Assembly: GCF_016908495.1 (NCBI RefSeq)
Contig: NZ_JAFBDZ010000001.1
Coordinates: 806,001 to 870,000, forward strand
Length of the DNA: 64,000 nt
Direction of reading: 5' to 3'
Origin: Rossellomorea pakistanensis
GTDB lineage: Bacteria > Bacillota > Bacilli > Bacillales > Bacillaceae_B
Position numbers and translations under genes: made by a program. The notes under the pieces were generated by a model. It made no database searches, had not been told where the DNA came from, and saw nothing but the letters and a program-made list of their open reading frames with translations. Shown piece by piece: positions 46,382-55,606 of this stretch (within the stretch, counting starts at the first letter, position 1; each line of letters opens with the position of its first letter).

Positions 46382-47464
46382 TTACCGATTTCTTATAAAC
46401 TGATCAGCCTTTCGAAGATGGTCGATATCAACTTCGATTAATTTTGGTTGCCCGATTTCTTCTAATACTACAAAACGAGGCTTACTTTTGGATGATTTTT
46501 TATCTCTTTTCATCGCATTATATAAATCTTCAAATGGAAGCTTATCAATAATGGACATCTTATATCCCAATGAGCGGACCCATCCCGTAAACTGCTCTAA
46601 ATCTATTGAAAGCGAAGAAGTTTCTTTGCTTAAATATAATGCAAAAATTATCCCTACCATAACGGCTTCTCCATGCGTGACAGTACCATACCCACTAACA
46701 TTTTCAATTGCATGACCATAGGTGTGACCGAAATTCAAATAGGCTCTTACTCCCGTTTCTCTTTCATCTTGAGAAACAATTTTTGCTTTAATTTTTATTC
46801 CGGCTTTTAAATAATTTTCTAGAGAAATAGCATCCATTTTATCTAAGCTTGTTAAATTATCTTTCAGTTCCTTTAATAGCTTAGGGTCAGCAATCAATGC
46901 ATGCTTGATCACTTCAGCCATCCCTGATCGAATTTCTTTCCTAGGTAAAGTTGATAAAAAGTTTAAATCATAAAAGACCGCTTCAGGTTGATAAAATTGC
47001 CCCACCATGTTTTTGCCTTTTTCATGGTTTATCGCTACTTTTCCTCCGACTGCACTATCATGGGCTAGAATCGTAGTAGGAATTTGAATGAAACCTATCC
47101 CTCTCATAAAAGTAGAGGCCACAAATCCTGCTAAATCCCCTATCGCCCCACCGCCAAACGCGATAACAACAGCTTTTCTGTCCAATTCTTTCTCAAGTGC
47201 ATCGCTTAAACAATTCTCATATGTTTGAAAGGTTTTAGCTTTTTCACCTGCAGGCACTTTATGAACAGACCAAGAAAAATTTTTCGGTAATGCGTTAACC
47301 AACATTTCACCATGAAGACCAAAAACTTCTTCGTCTGCAATAATTAATATATGAGAAGCTTGAGGCAAGTGTTTCATAAACCACTCTTCTAATTCTCCAA
47401 TTACCCCTTTACCGATAAATACCGGATAGGATTTGGATTGAGTTTCAATTATCATCGATTCCAC
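46382..47464 (-). CDS. aroB: 3-dehydroquinate synthase
   Basis: The 360-residue protein starts at a GTG at 47464, 8 bases after AAGGAG; an ATG three codons in is too far from it. NAD and metal site features are GGGAIGDLAGFVASTFMRG and PTTILAHDSAVGGKVAIN; zinc ligands are in RAYLNFGHTYGHAIE. It makes 3-dehydroquinate, the second step of the shikimate pathway. It is 2 bp from the stop of aroC, so translation is coupled. Confidence 0.97.
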   Translation of the reverse strand: MESMIIETQSKSYPVFIGKGVIGELEEWFMKHLPQASHILIIADEEVFGLHGEMLVNALPKNFSWSVHKVPAGEKAKTFQTYENCLSDALEKELDRKAVVIAFGGGAIGDLAGFVASTFMRGIGFIQIPTTILAHDSAVGGKVAINHEKGKNMVGQFYQPEAVFYDLNFLSTLPRKEIRSGMAEVIKHALIADPKLLKELKDNLTSLDKMDAISLENYLKAGIKIKAKIVSQDERETGVRAYLNFGHTYGHAIENVSGYGTVTHGEAVMVGIIFALYLSKETSSLSIDLEQFTGWVRSLGYKMSIIDKLPFEDLYNAMKRDKKSSKSKPRFVVLEEIGQPKLIEVDIDHLRKADQFIRNR

Positions 47465-47466
47465 TA

Positions 47467-48639
47467 TTAAAACTCCTTTGTGTATTGTCGATGCTCTTCT
47501 AGTGACCTTTCAAGAATATCGAAACGGTCACTAGAAAATTGTTCCGTAAGAGCAGATGCAAGTTCCCAAGCCACAACGGATTCAGCGACAACGCTAGCCG
47601 ATGGTACAGCACAGCTGTCAGAACGTTCAATGCTAGCTTGGAATTCTTCCTTCGTTTCAATATCAACACTCTTTAATGGTTTATAGAGGGTTGGAATTGG
47701 TTTCATAACTCCTTTCACTACGATAGGCATACCTGTAGTCATCCCCCCTTCAAAGCCACCCAACCGATTGGTTCTCCGGTAATATCCCTCTTCTTTTGTC
47801 CAGGCAATCTCATCATGAACTTCACTACCTGGTTTACGAGCCATCTCAAAACCTAATCCAAACTCTACTCCTTTAAACGCATTGATACTCATTATCGCTC
47901 GAGCTATATTAGCATCTAGTTTACGATCATAGTGAACATAACTCCCAACACCAGCAGGCATGCCTTCAACGATTACTTCTACAACACCACCGATGGAATC
48001 TCCCTTGTTTTTGGCATCGTCTATAGCTTCCATCATCTTTACACCTGCTTGCTCATCAAGGCATCTGACGGGAGAATTCTCCGTTCGTTTGACAAGATCT
48101 TCGATGGATTCATATTTTAGATTTTCGGCTTTGATCCCACCAATCTCTACAACATGACCAACAACCTTGATTCCTAATAAACTCAGTAATTTTTTTGCAA
48201 CTGACCCTGCTGCCACTCTTACGGTGGTCTCTCTAGCAGATGAACGTTCAAGCACATTTCTCATATCTCTGTGACCATATTTCATTCCACCATTCAAATC
48301 AGCATGACCAGGACGGGGACGTGATACTTTTCTCTTAACAGAATCTTCCTCACCTTCCTCTAAAGGTTCTATCCCCATAATTTTTGTCCAATGAGTCCAG
48401 TCTTTGTTTTCAACAACAAGGGAGACTGGTGAGCCAAGTGTGTAGCCATGCCGAACTCCTCCGACAATTTGGACGCGATCCGTCTCAATTTGCATTCGTC
48501 TTCCTCGACCATATCCTTTTTGTCTTCTGGCTAAGTCATTGTTAATATCAGAAGCAGCGATAGCCATTCCTGCTGGCAAACCTTCAATGATCGTTGTTAG
48601 TTGTGGACCATGTGATTCTCCAGATGTTAAATACCTCAT
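47467..48639 (-). CDS. aroC: Chorismate synthase
   Basis: A 390-residue FMN-dependent enzyme (aroF in B. subtilis). Signatures: [16 protein letters not shown] at the start, [22 protein letters not shown], and [28 protein letters not shown], which carries both invariant histidine regions. It makes chorismate, the branch point for aromatic amino acids, folate and menaquinone. It is the first gene of the supraoperon. Confidence 0.97.
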   Translation of the reverse strand: MRYLTSGESHGPQLTTIIEGLPAGMAIAASDINNDLARRQKGYGRGRRMQIETDRVQIVGGVRHGYTLGSPVSLVVENKDWTHWTKIMGIEPLEEGEEDSVKRKVSRPRPGHADLNGGMKYGHRDMRNVLERSSARETTVRVAAGSVAKKLLSLLGIKVVGHVVEIGGIKAENLKYESIEDLVKRTENSPVRCLDEQAGVKMMEAIDDAKNKGDSIGGVVEVIVEGMPAGVGSYVHYDRKLDANIARAIMSINAFKGVEFGLGFEMARKPGSEVHDEIAWTKEEGYYRRTNRLGGFEGGMTTGMPIVVKGVMKPIPTLYKPLKSVDIETKEEFQASIERSDSCAVPSASVVAESVVAWELASALTEQFSSDRFDILERSLEEHRQYTKEF

Positions 48640-48774
48640 AAAAAACTTTCTCCCTTCAACGCGTTAAATCGTGATTATGTACCAATATAACATATTCATG
48701 TTTAACGTTCCTAGTATATTTTTTCAAATTTTATAAATTTTTTTCATAGTTTTTTTTATCGTTTCTCCTATAAA

Positions 48775-48807
48775 ACAAGGGCTGACCCCCTTTATACGGA
48801 TCACCCC
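48775..48807 (-). terminator. Probable terminator of cheR
   Basis: GGG(G)TGATCC pairs imperfectly with GGTCAGCCC on the minus strand, with TTGTTTTAT following. It is 117 bp past the cheR stop. The rest of the 284-bp aroC-cheR gap has no other feature visible. Confidence 0.5.
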
Positions 48808-48923
48808 GGCATTTATTTTTAGCTTTTTCACACATTTTGTATGTGTATGATGAATTCTTTAGTTCCATCATTATCTACTTTCATAACATCATAATCTATC
48901 TGCATTCGATATTAAAGCATTAA

Positions 48924-49697
48924 TTATTTTTTTCTATAAAAAAACGTCTCTTCTGTCTCTAGCCCATAGGTTTGTGGATGAAAGATTTGTTCTGTACTTC
49001 CTACAAATAATACTCCTCCAGGGCGAAGAGCATCACTGAATTTCTTATAGATTATGGACTTTGCTTCCTCAGTAAAATAAATTAATACGTTCCTGCAAAT
49101 GATTAAATCGAACATTTGATCAAATTTGTCTGCTAACAAGTTATGCTTATTAAAAATAACTGTCTGCTTAATTTCATCCGATATTTTATAGAACTCACCA
49201 TTACGTGTAAAATATTTCTTTCTTATCTCATTTGGCACTTCATTTAATGATCTTTCTGAAAAAACCCCTCTTTTCGCTTTCATAATAGCATTTCCATCGA
49301 TATCTGAAGCAGTAATAGCTATTTGTGAATATGGCATAAATTGATTTAAGACCATTGCGATTGTGTAAGGCTCTTCTCCAGTAGAGCATGCCGCACTCCA
49401 AATTTTTGGTTTGCTGTTTTCACAAATAAGTGTTGGTAATATCTTATTCTGCAGAACTTCCCATCTTTTATAATTTCTATAAAACTCAGTAACGTTAATC
49501 GTCATACGATCTAGAAACTCATTTAGTACATGTGAGTTACAATCTAACTCTTTATACAACTCATTAAAGTTCTTAAAGCCTTTCTTTTGAAAAAAAGATG
49601 TTAATCTTCTTTTCATTTGTTCCTCTTTATAAAGTGAAAGATCAATGCCGGTTTTAACTTTTATTGATTCAACAAACCTCGGATAATCATTAGTCAT
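48924..49697 (-). CDS. cheR: Chemotaxis protein methyltransferase CheR
   Basis: A 257-residue protein. The N-terminal helical domain (residues 1-75) is followed by a class I methyltransferase with KIWSAACSTGEEPYTIAMVL and FDLIICRNVLIYFTEEAKS. It methylates glutamates of chemoreceptors. A separate cheR placed between ndk and aroC occurs in B. subtilis. GGAGAG precedes the ATG. Confidence 0.95.
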   Translation of the reverse strand: MTNDYPRFVESIKVKTGIDLSLYKEEQMKRRLTSFFQKKGFKNFNELYKELDCNSHVLNEFLDRMTINVTEFYRNYKRWEVLQNKILPTLICENSKPKIWSAACSTGEEPYTIAMVLNQFMPYSQIAITASDIDGNAIMKAKRGVFSERSLNEVPNEIRKKYFTRNGEFYKISDEIKQTVIFNKHNLLADKFDQMFDLIICRNVLIYFTEEAKSIIYKKFSDALRPGGVLFVGSTEQIFHPQTYGLETEETFFYRKK

Positions 49698-49933
49698 ATG
49701 TAATTCTCTCCAATACAGTAAATGTCCACCATTTCTAGTATAGCGAAAATTAAAGGAAGTAGAGTAAATTGTTTTATACTTTCACAATTATTTAAGAACA
49801 ATTTGGAGGAACGACTTGTAAATGGAACGAAGGGATAGAAACTTCTAAGGATTGTCGACAACAAATTCAACTACAGTGTCGTCTTGTTAAACTATTTTGT
49901 TTTATCAGGTAAGGCTAACTATTTTACTTCCAT

Positions 49934-49963
49934 TAAAAAAAGGACCAATTTTGGCCCTTTTCT
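49934..49963 (-). terminator. Terminator of ndk
   Basis: AAAAGGGCC / GGTCCTTTT with loop AAAATT and seven T on the minus strand. The remaining 276-bp ndk-cheR gap contains no other support for a gene. Confidence 0.85.
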
Positions 49964-49973
49964 TAATAATAGA

Positions 49974-50420
49974 TTAATAAATCCATTCGTTGATTAATTT
50001 TGAATACTCAATTAGCTCTTCCTCTTTAAAGAATAAGCCGATTTCTCTTTGAGCGCTTTCAGGTGAATCAGATCCGTGAATAACGTTCTTGCCAACTGTT
50101 AGACCAAAATCGCCACGAATTGTAGCAGGCACAGCATCTTTAGGGTTTGTTGCTCCCATCATTTGACGCGCAGTTGCAATGACATCTTCTCCTTGCCATA
50201 CCATAGCGAATACTGGACCTGAAGTGATAAAGTCAACAAGTTCTCCAAAGAAAGGACGCTCTTTATGCTCTCCATAATGCTCTTCAGCAAGCTCTTGAGA
50301 AATACTCATTAATTTTGCCCCAGCAAGTTGAAAGCCCTTTTTTTCAAAACGTGAAACGATCTCACCGATTAACCCTCTTTGTACTCCGTCTGGTTTTACC
50401 ATTAGAAATGTTTTTTCCAT
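49974..50420 (-). CDS. ndk: Nucleoside diphosphate kinase
   Basis: The 148-residue start at 50420 has GTAGGAGTGGGAAAG upstream; an additional 18 codons in frame are not needed. The active-site histidine is in [16 protein letters not shown] near residue 115, and the Kpn loop in [20 protein letters not shown]. It balances nucleoside triphosphate pools. It is about 100 bp past hepT in the same direction. Confidence 0.97.
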   Translation of the reverse strand: MEKTFLMVKPDGVQRGLIGEIVSRFEKKGFQLAGAKLMSISQELAEEHYGEHKERPFFGELVDFITSGPVFAMVWQGEDVIATARQMMGATNPKDAVPATIRGDFGLTVGKNVIHGSDSPESAQREIGLFFKEEELIEYSKLINEWIY

Positions 50421-50531
50421 CTTTCCCACTCCTACATTCATTATGTATGTATAGTTGTCACTTTTTTTGGACAACCCACGAAAATAGTAACATTGATTGA
50501 TTCATTTGGCAACGTTTCCATTTGAAATTTT

Positions 50532-51494
50532 CTAAAATTTCCTTCTTCCAATGTAAAGGGCAATATCTCTTAGAGTTTTCTTTGTGCGGCCATTTGGTAA
50601 TTCATCAAGATTAGATAATGCTTTTTGGAGATAACGTTGACTGAGCTCATGAGATTGTTCTATTGCATTGGAAGCTTTGATGGCTTGAATCACTTCCGTC
50701 ATGGCTTCTTCTTTCGTTCCTTCATGTACTTTCATAACCCTTTCATGGACTTCTTTATTTTCCATACCATAAAGGACTGGGAGGGTAATATTCCCTTGAA
50801 GTAAATCACTTCCTGCAGGTTTCCCTAAAACCTCTGAAGTGGCTGTAAAATCTAAAATATCATCTGTGATTTGAAAAGACATACCGACGTTATAACCAAA
50901 TTGATATAAAGCTTTATGAATATTCTCTTTTGCACCTGAGGCCAAAGCTCCTAATTGGCAACTTGCGGCTATTAAAATGGCTGTTTTCCTTTTAATTCTT
51001 CTTAAGTAATCTCTTAAATTCTGACCATAATGATATTTATCTTTTATTTGCTGAATTTCACCAACGCATACTTCAACCATTGTATCAGATAAAATTTTAT
51101 GCGCTTGAGGGTTTTCAATAACAGTCATGTATTCCAATGCTCGTGCAAACATATAATCTCCAGTATACATAGCGATTCGATTATCCCACTGTGATTTAAC
51201 TGTTGGCTTTCCTCTGCGCATTTCAGCATCATCAATGACATCATCGTGAACCAGTGATGCCATATGAATTAATTCAAGTGCTACTGCCACATTTTTTATC
51301 TTATGAATATCATAATCACCAAATTTAGCCGCTAACAAAACAAACACAGGACGAATTCTCTTTCCACCTGCATGAATCAATTGTAGGGAGGCTTCTTGAA
51401 GAAGAGGGGATTGGGATTCAATAGCCGCCTCTAATTCCTTTTCAATTAAGTCGATATCCGCTTTAAGGAACGAATACATCATTTTTAACTTCAT
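50532..51494 (-). CDS. hepT: Heptaprenyl diphosphate synthase component II
   Basis: A 320-residue trans-prenyltransferase. The first Asp-rich motif is LVHDDVIDDAEMRRG near residue 84 and the second DDILDFT near 212; GGKRIRP is near residue 43. It forms the catalytic half with hepS and makes the C35 side chain of menaquinone. AGGTGG is upstream. It follows menG, with hepS upstream of that. Confidence 0.96.
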   Translation of the reverse strand: MKLKMMYSFLKADIDLIEKELEAAIESQSPLLQEASLQLIHAGGKRIRPVFVLLAAKFGDYDIHKIKNVAVALELIHMASLVHDDVIDDAEMRRGKPTVKSQWDNRIAMYTGDYMFARALEYMTVIENPQAHKILSDTMVEVCVGEIQQIKDKYHYGQNLRDYLRRIKRKTAILIAASCQLGALASGAKENIHKALYQFGYNVGMSFQITDDILDFTATSEVLGKPAGSDLLQGNITLPVLYGMENKEVHERVMKVHEGTKEEAMTEVIQAIKASNAIEQSHELSQRYLQKALSNLDELPNGRTKKTLRDIALYIGRRKF

Positions 51495-51583
51495 GTCATT
51501 TCCACCTAGCTTAAATAGTTTCTCGCATTAGGGGTAGATCTTAAAATTGACCCACTTTGGTACAGAAGGCTTATGTTTTGCCC

Positions 51584-52294
51584 TTATTCGTTCGTTTTGA
51601 ATCCCATATGCATTGCTGCCACTCCACCGTTATATGGTTTGAAATTTACTTTTTCAAAGCCAGCTTCTTCGAACATTTTGGCTAAATCTTTCATTCCCGG
51701 GAAATCACGTGCAGATTCCTGTAACCACGAATATTCTTTAAAGCTTCTCGCAAATACTTTTCCAAATGCCGGCATAAAGAATCTAAAATAAAAATAATAT
51801 AATTGGCGATAGCCAAACATAGTTGGTTGAGAGGTTTCTAAACAAACGGCCATTCCACCTGGCTTCAATACACGATTCATTTCCTTTAAAACGTGTAAAT
51901 AATCGGGGACGTTACGTAAGCCGAATCCAATTGTAACATAGTTAAAGGTATTATCCTTAAAAGGTAGCTCCATCGCATTTCCATGAATTAATTCTAGATT
52001 ATGATGATGGGAATTCTTAACCTTTTCCTCTCCGATTTTCAACATATTTTGACTAAAATCTAACCCGTACACTTTGCCATTCTCACCAACCGCATCCGCC
52101 AATGAAAGAGTCCAATCAGCTGTACCACAGCAGACATCAAGAGCACGTGCCCCATTCATGACATTCATTTTCTTCATGGTATCTTTTCTCCAACGCTTAT
52201 GTTGTTGAAAGCTGATCACAGAGTTCATCTTGTCATAATTTGAATAGATTTTTTCGAATACATTATGAACTCTTTCTTCTTTAGACTGTTGCAT
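51584..52294 (-). CDS. menG: Demethylmenaquinone methyltransferase
   Basis: A 236-residue UbiE/COQ5 family enzyme: [36 protein letters not shown] (SAM site), and [23 protein letters not shown]. It adds the last methyl group in menaquinone synthesis. The hepS-menG-hepT order with a 2-bp gap to hepS shows coupling of the two steps. Confidence 0.97.
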   Translation of the reverse strand: MQQSKEERVHNVFEKIYSNYDKMNSVISFQQHKRWRKDTMKKMNVMNGARALDVCCGTADWTLSLADAVGENGKVYGLDFSQNMLKIGEEKVKNSHHHNLELIHGNAMELPFKDNTFNYVTIGFGLRNVPDYLHVLKEMNRVLKPGGMAVCLETSQPTMFGYRQLYYFYFRFFMPAFGKVFARSFKEYSWLQESARDFPGMKDLAKMFEEAGFEKVNFKPYNGGVAAMHMGFKTNE

Positions 52295-52296
52295 GG

Positions 52297-53118
52297 TTAA
52301 CCCTCTTCCGCATATATTTTCGTTCTAAGATGATGTGGCGATTGAATCAGTATTCTTATTTCCGATTCTATTATTTCAACAGGGATGACAATATCTTCAA
52401 GAATATTCAATAATGTTTTTTTCACTTTAGAAATATAGTCCTCACAAATGGAAATCAAATATTTGCTTTGATCTTTAGTTAAGTATTTTTCTTCAGAAAT
52501 ATTCGGAAATGTAACCTTTTTAATGGATTCAAACAGTAACGATGGAGAACCATTTTCAAATAATTTCTTTTCCGCTAGCAGTCTTCTTAATAAAAGAAAC
52601 TCTTCCATTAATTCCTGCCAATATTCTTGTTGATAAAAAGAGTAAAATTTCGAGATTATACTGGATTCTACTTTTTTAATGCTAGTTATAATTCCATCAA
52701 GAGTGTTCTTTTCAGATTTGTAAACGGCAATTTTATGCTCATTTACAAGCTTTGTACCTTCCGCTAATGAACGAATAAGCTTTACATTGTCAATATCTGC
52801 TAGAATTTTATAATATAAACCACTAAAGTAGTCTCCCGCTAAAACGGTCAACTGTCTTTCTTTGAGAGGATCAGTATTTGAATTTGTCACTTTCTCGTGG
52901 GTATCCAAAGCAATTTGTATAAGCATCACTGTTGAAATTACTTTCACAATATCTCGTTCATTGTGCTTTTCCTCATAAAAAGGCAATAATAAAAATGAAA
53001 TTCTCTCTTCATCTATATGAGGATTTTCAATATATTTTTTTAAATAGGAATGGGTAAGTTTATGTTCTAGATATTGTTTAATAGTTGATGTTTGTTGGAA
53101 CCAATTGACTAAATTCAT
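52297..53118 (-). CDS. hepS: Heptaprenyl diphosphate synthase component I
   Basis: A 273-residue helical protein, start at 53118; a longer frame lacks support. It lacks the Asp-rich motifs of component II, as expected. Recognisable stretches are the [22 protein letters not shown] region, [19 protein letters not shown] and KIAVYKSE. It forms the regulatory half with hepT. The ribosome-binding site is weak (AGGATAAAAGGG), which may limit its synthesis. Confidence 0.92.
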   Translation of the reverse strand: MNLVNWFQQTSTIKQYLEHKLTHSYLKKYIENPHIDEERISFLLLPFYEEKHNERDIVKVISTVMLIQIALDTHEKVTNSNTDPLKERQLTVLAGDYFSGLYYKILADIDNVKLIRSLAEGTKLVNEHKIAVYKSEKNTLDGIITSIKKVESSIISKFYSFYQQEYWQELMEEFLLLRRLLAEKKLFENGSPSLLFESIKKVTFPNISEEKYLTKDQSKYLISICEDYISKVKKTLLNILEDIVIPVEIIESEIRILIQSPHHLRTKIYAEEG

Positions 53119-53235
53119 AACCCTTTTATCCTCATTTCTATATATGTATATCAGTTTACTTTCGGCAACAAATATTATAACACAACAGTTGTAGTTGAGC
53201 GAATAACTCAAATTAAATGATAGAAAAGCGTAAAT

Positions 53236-53310
53236 GACTCTTTTCGTAAAGATTGTTGTTTAGGTCTGTTAAATTAAGCTATTGGTCAATCGCCAATTGC
53301 CTCGAGTCCG
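53236..53310 (-). repeat. Intergenic repeat, copy B (pair with 41285-41371)
   Basis: On the minus strand CGGACT, CAATTGGCGATT and CCAATAGCTT are followed by AACAACAATCTTTACGAAAA. It matches copy A block by block. The right block also resembles TCTTTAAGAAAACAGCC, the end of the 9854-10064 element. Confidence 0.45.
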
Positions 53311-53404
53311 TCCTCTTACCTCTGACCATTAAGCACACAAATCATCATAGGCATTGCTTTATTCTAATATTCAGCAAAGTGAGCGAAATCGGCCAACATT
53401 AATA

Positions 53405-53463
53405 ATAGATAAGGTCAGCCACTCTTCAAAGCGAGGGAATCACTTCGAAAAAGTACTGACCTT
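53405..53463 (-). terminator. Terminator of folE-mtrB
   Basis: An 8-bp stem AAGGTCAG / CTGACCTT, extended by TCGAAG/CTTTGA inside, is followed by ATCTATT on the minus strand, 7 bp past the mtrB stop. Confidence 0.65.
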
Positions 53464-53469
53464 GAAAGG

Positions 53470-53697
53470 TTATTTCTTATAATCACTTTCTGTCTCTCCA
53501 AAGGAGGTGATGATCTTGGCTTTACCTCTCACTTTAATGGCAGAAGTGTGCTCTGTAAATTGAGCAATCATCACTTCTCCCTTATCAAGTTTCTCTGAAT
53601 GATGGAATCTTGTATCAGAACCTCTAGTTAATCCGATCACATTCACTCCATCTTCTATTGCTTTAATCATGACAAAATCTGATTGACCTTGACTCAT
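53470..53697 (-). CDS. mtrB: Tryptophan RNA-binding attenuation protein TRAP
   Basis: A 75-residue protein with start at 53697, preceded by GAGGTGG. It follows B. subtilis TRAP closely: [50 protein letters not shown], containing the residues that bind tryptophan and the KKR patch (Lys37, Lys56, Arg58 region) that binds GAG/UAG triplets in RNA. TRAP normally shuts down trp genes. No trp operon is present in this window at its usual place. Co-transcribed with folE. Confidence 0.95.
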   Translation of the reverse strand: MSQGQSDFVMIKAIEDGVNVIGLTRGSDTRFHHSEKLDKGEVMIAQFTEHTSAIKVRGKAKIITSFGETESDYKK

Positions 53698-53764
53698 TAT
53701 TGCCACCTCATTTTTATACAAGCTCCCATTAAAGCTCTATTTGACACCACAAAATAGGAGAACT

Positions 53765-54331
53765 TTAGTTCTTTATATAAGACAGAATTTCCGAACGAGC
53801 TTGACCATCTTCCTTGAAATTCCCTCTCACTGCTGTTGTGACAGTTTGAGACCCCGGTTTCTTTACCCCTCGCATCGTCATACACATATGCTCGGCTTCG
53901 ACAACCACCATCACACCATATGGTTCTAATTTCTCCATAATCGTATCCGCAACAGTAGAGGTAATTCGTTCTTGAAGCTGCGGTCTTCTCGCAACAGATT
54001 CTACCGCTCTAGCAAGCTTACTTAAGCCTGTCACTTTGCCATTACGAGGAATATATGCTACATGTGCTTTCCCGAAGAAAGGTACTAAATGATGTTCGCA
54101 CATTGAATAAAAAGGAATATCTTTAACTAATACGACTTCTTCATGATCCTCTGTAAAAATGGTTTCAAAATATTCTTTTGGATCATGATTTAAACCAGCA
54201 AAAACTTCTTCATACATTTTTGCCACTCTTTTCGGTGTATCTAATAAACCTTCACGGTTTGGATCCTCACCTATTGCTTCTAATATTAGACGAACTGCCT
54301 CCTCGATTTGAGAACGGTTGACTTCAGCCAT
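53765..54331 (-). CDS. folE: GTP cyclohydrolase I
   Basis: A 188-residue enzyme (mtrA in B. subtilis). It has the zinc ligands in [18 protein letters not shown] near residue 80 and [11 protein letters not shown] near 148. It makes dihydroneopterin triphosphate for folate. The mtrB start is 67 bp downstream, as in B. subtilis, where the pair form the mtr operon. GGAGGAAAGC is upstream. Confidence 0.97.
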   Translation of the reverse strand: MAEVNRSQIEEAVRLILEAIGEDPNREGLLDTPKRVAKMYEEVFAGLNHDPKEYFETIFTEDHEEVVLVKDIPFYSMCEHHLVPFFGKAHVAYIPRNGKVTGLSKLARAVESVARRPQLQERITSTVADTIMEKLEPYGVMVVVEAEHMCMTMRGVKKPGSQTVTTAVRGNFKEDGQARSEILSYIKN

Positions 54332-54469
54332 AATGCTTTCCTCCTACAACTATAACTAAAAATTATTAACTGTACTTATATTAGCATAAGCATTTAAGAC
54401 CGGCAAAACATGACGCTTTAATATTGTCTACTTTCTAAATCAATGATTCAAATATTTCTGCATAAAATT

Positions 54470-54502
54470 CAAAAAGGTCCGCAAACTAATTGCGGACCTT
54501 TT
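54470..54502 (-). terminator. Terminator of hbs
   Basis: A 12-bp stem AAAGGTCCGCAA / TTGCGGACCTTT with a 5-base loop and TTTTTGAA after it on the minus strand. Confidence 0.93.
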
Positions 54503-54525
54503 CTTTACGCTAAAAAGCTATGTAA

Positions 54526-54798
54526 TTACTTAACAGCTTCTTTAAGCGCTTTACCTGGTTTGAATGCAGGTACTTTGCTAGCTGCGATTTCGATTTCTTC
54601 ACCAGTTTGTGGGTTACGACCCTTACGAGCTGCACGTTCACGAACTTCAAAGTTACCAAAACCGATTAACTGTACTTTATCACCATTTGCTAGTGCGTTT
54701 TGAATAGTATCAAAAACGGCATCAACTGCCTTAGTCGCGTCCTTTTTAGAAAGCTCAGCAGCTTCTGCAACAGCATTAATTAGTTCTGTCTTGTTCAT
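54526..54798 (-). CDS. hbs: DNA-binding protein HU (HBsu)
   Basis: A 90-residue [20 protein letters not shown], the [24 protein letters not shown] arm that enters the DNA minor groove, and a final [12 protein letters not shown]. The ATG at 54798 follows GGAGGAGGTG; a GTG three codons upstream lies inside that site. HU is the main nucleoid protein and is very abundant. Its leader has two inverted repeats (see the other feature). Confidence 0.98.
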   Translation of the reverse strand: MNKTELINAVAEAAELSKKDATKAVDAVFDTIQNALANGDKVQLIGFGNFEVRERAARKGRNPQTGEEIEIAASKVPAFKPGKALKEAVK

Positions 54799-54871
54799 GC
54801 CATTCACCTCCTCCCAAAGGAAATGTTTCAGTCATGATTCATTAACTGTTTGTTACATTAGTAAACAACTT

Positions 54872-54937
54872 TGACGGTTTCTATACATCAGACGTAAAAA
54901 AAACCGTCAGAAACGTTGTTGAATCAATGTTCAACAA
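54872..54937 (-). promoter_or_regulatory. Two inverted repeats in the hbs leader/promoter region
   Basis: GTTGTTGAA-6-TTCAACAAC (54914-54937, 9-bp perfect arms) is followed on the minus strand by GACGGTTT and AAACCGTC (54873-54907), separated by 19 bases that begin with T's. They lie 75-140 bp before the hbs start. They may fold in the 5' leader of the mRNA or mark protein-binding sites. No function is proven. Confidence 0.45.
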
Positions 54938-55183
54938 CAATTCTTTTAAAAGATTATCACATTAAAATACGGTTAGCAAGAATAAATCAAGAAATAATGG
55001 GAATCTTTTCTTATTTGATACATAAATGTAATAAAATCTCCTGTTTTTCCCGAATAATTGCGATTATTGCTTATTCTTTTTCTTTTTCCTAATCAACAAA
55101 GAATTAACATGTTTTGTTTAAAAATCGAGAATTTCACATTTTAAAAGAAACGAAATAAATTATAAGCATTCCTCACTATTGAG

Positions 55184-55430
55184 TCCTCATTTCGGCTTTT
55201 TTGTTTTTTCAGGACCTCATTCTGCTCTATTAAGGTCCTCATTCCGGCTTGTTTGCTTTTTCAGGACCTCATTCTGCTCTATTGAGACCCTCATTTCGGC
55301 TTGTTTGCTTTTTCAGGACCTCATTCGACTCCTTTGAGGTCCTCATTCCAGCTTTTTCGCTTCTTCAGGACCTTATTCTGCTCTATTGAGACCCTCATTT
55401 CGGCTTTTTCGCTTTTTTTCAAGGCATCAT
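55184..55430. repeat. Tandem array of a 52-bp repeat, about 4.7 copies
   Basis: The block TCCTCATTCCGGCTT begins at 55184, 55236, 55288, 55340 and 55392, a constant period of 52 bp. Each unit also has an inner partial copy, AGGACCTCATTCTGCTC. The units differ by a few point changes. 52 is not a multiple of three, so it is non-coding. The rest of the 808-bp gap between hbs and spoIVA has no gene I can support. Confidence 0.9.
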
Positions 55431-55579
55431 CAATTTTTTTACATTTTGAGTTCAGCATTTTATGATTTTTGAGCTACCTTTTGATGCACTTTAATAAAAT
55501 CGATTAATCGAAAATGTGCTAAATCTTTATTAATTAAGGTATTTGATGTTTCATTAAGAACCTTTTCACTTCCTTTAAT

Positions 55580-55605
55580 AAAAAAAAGACCCCCTTTCGA
55601 GAGTC
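55580..55605 (-). terminator. Terminator of spoIVA
   Basis: GACTCTC-GAAA-GGGGGTC forms a stem with G-U pairs and a GAAA tetraloop; eight T follow on the minus strand, just past the stop. Confidence 0.8.
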
Positions 55606-55606
55606 G

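Noticed and set aside
55184..55430. CRISPR array
   Set aside because: The 52-bp units are directly adjacent with no variable spacers, and no cas genes are present.
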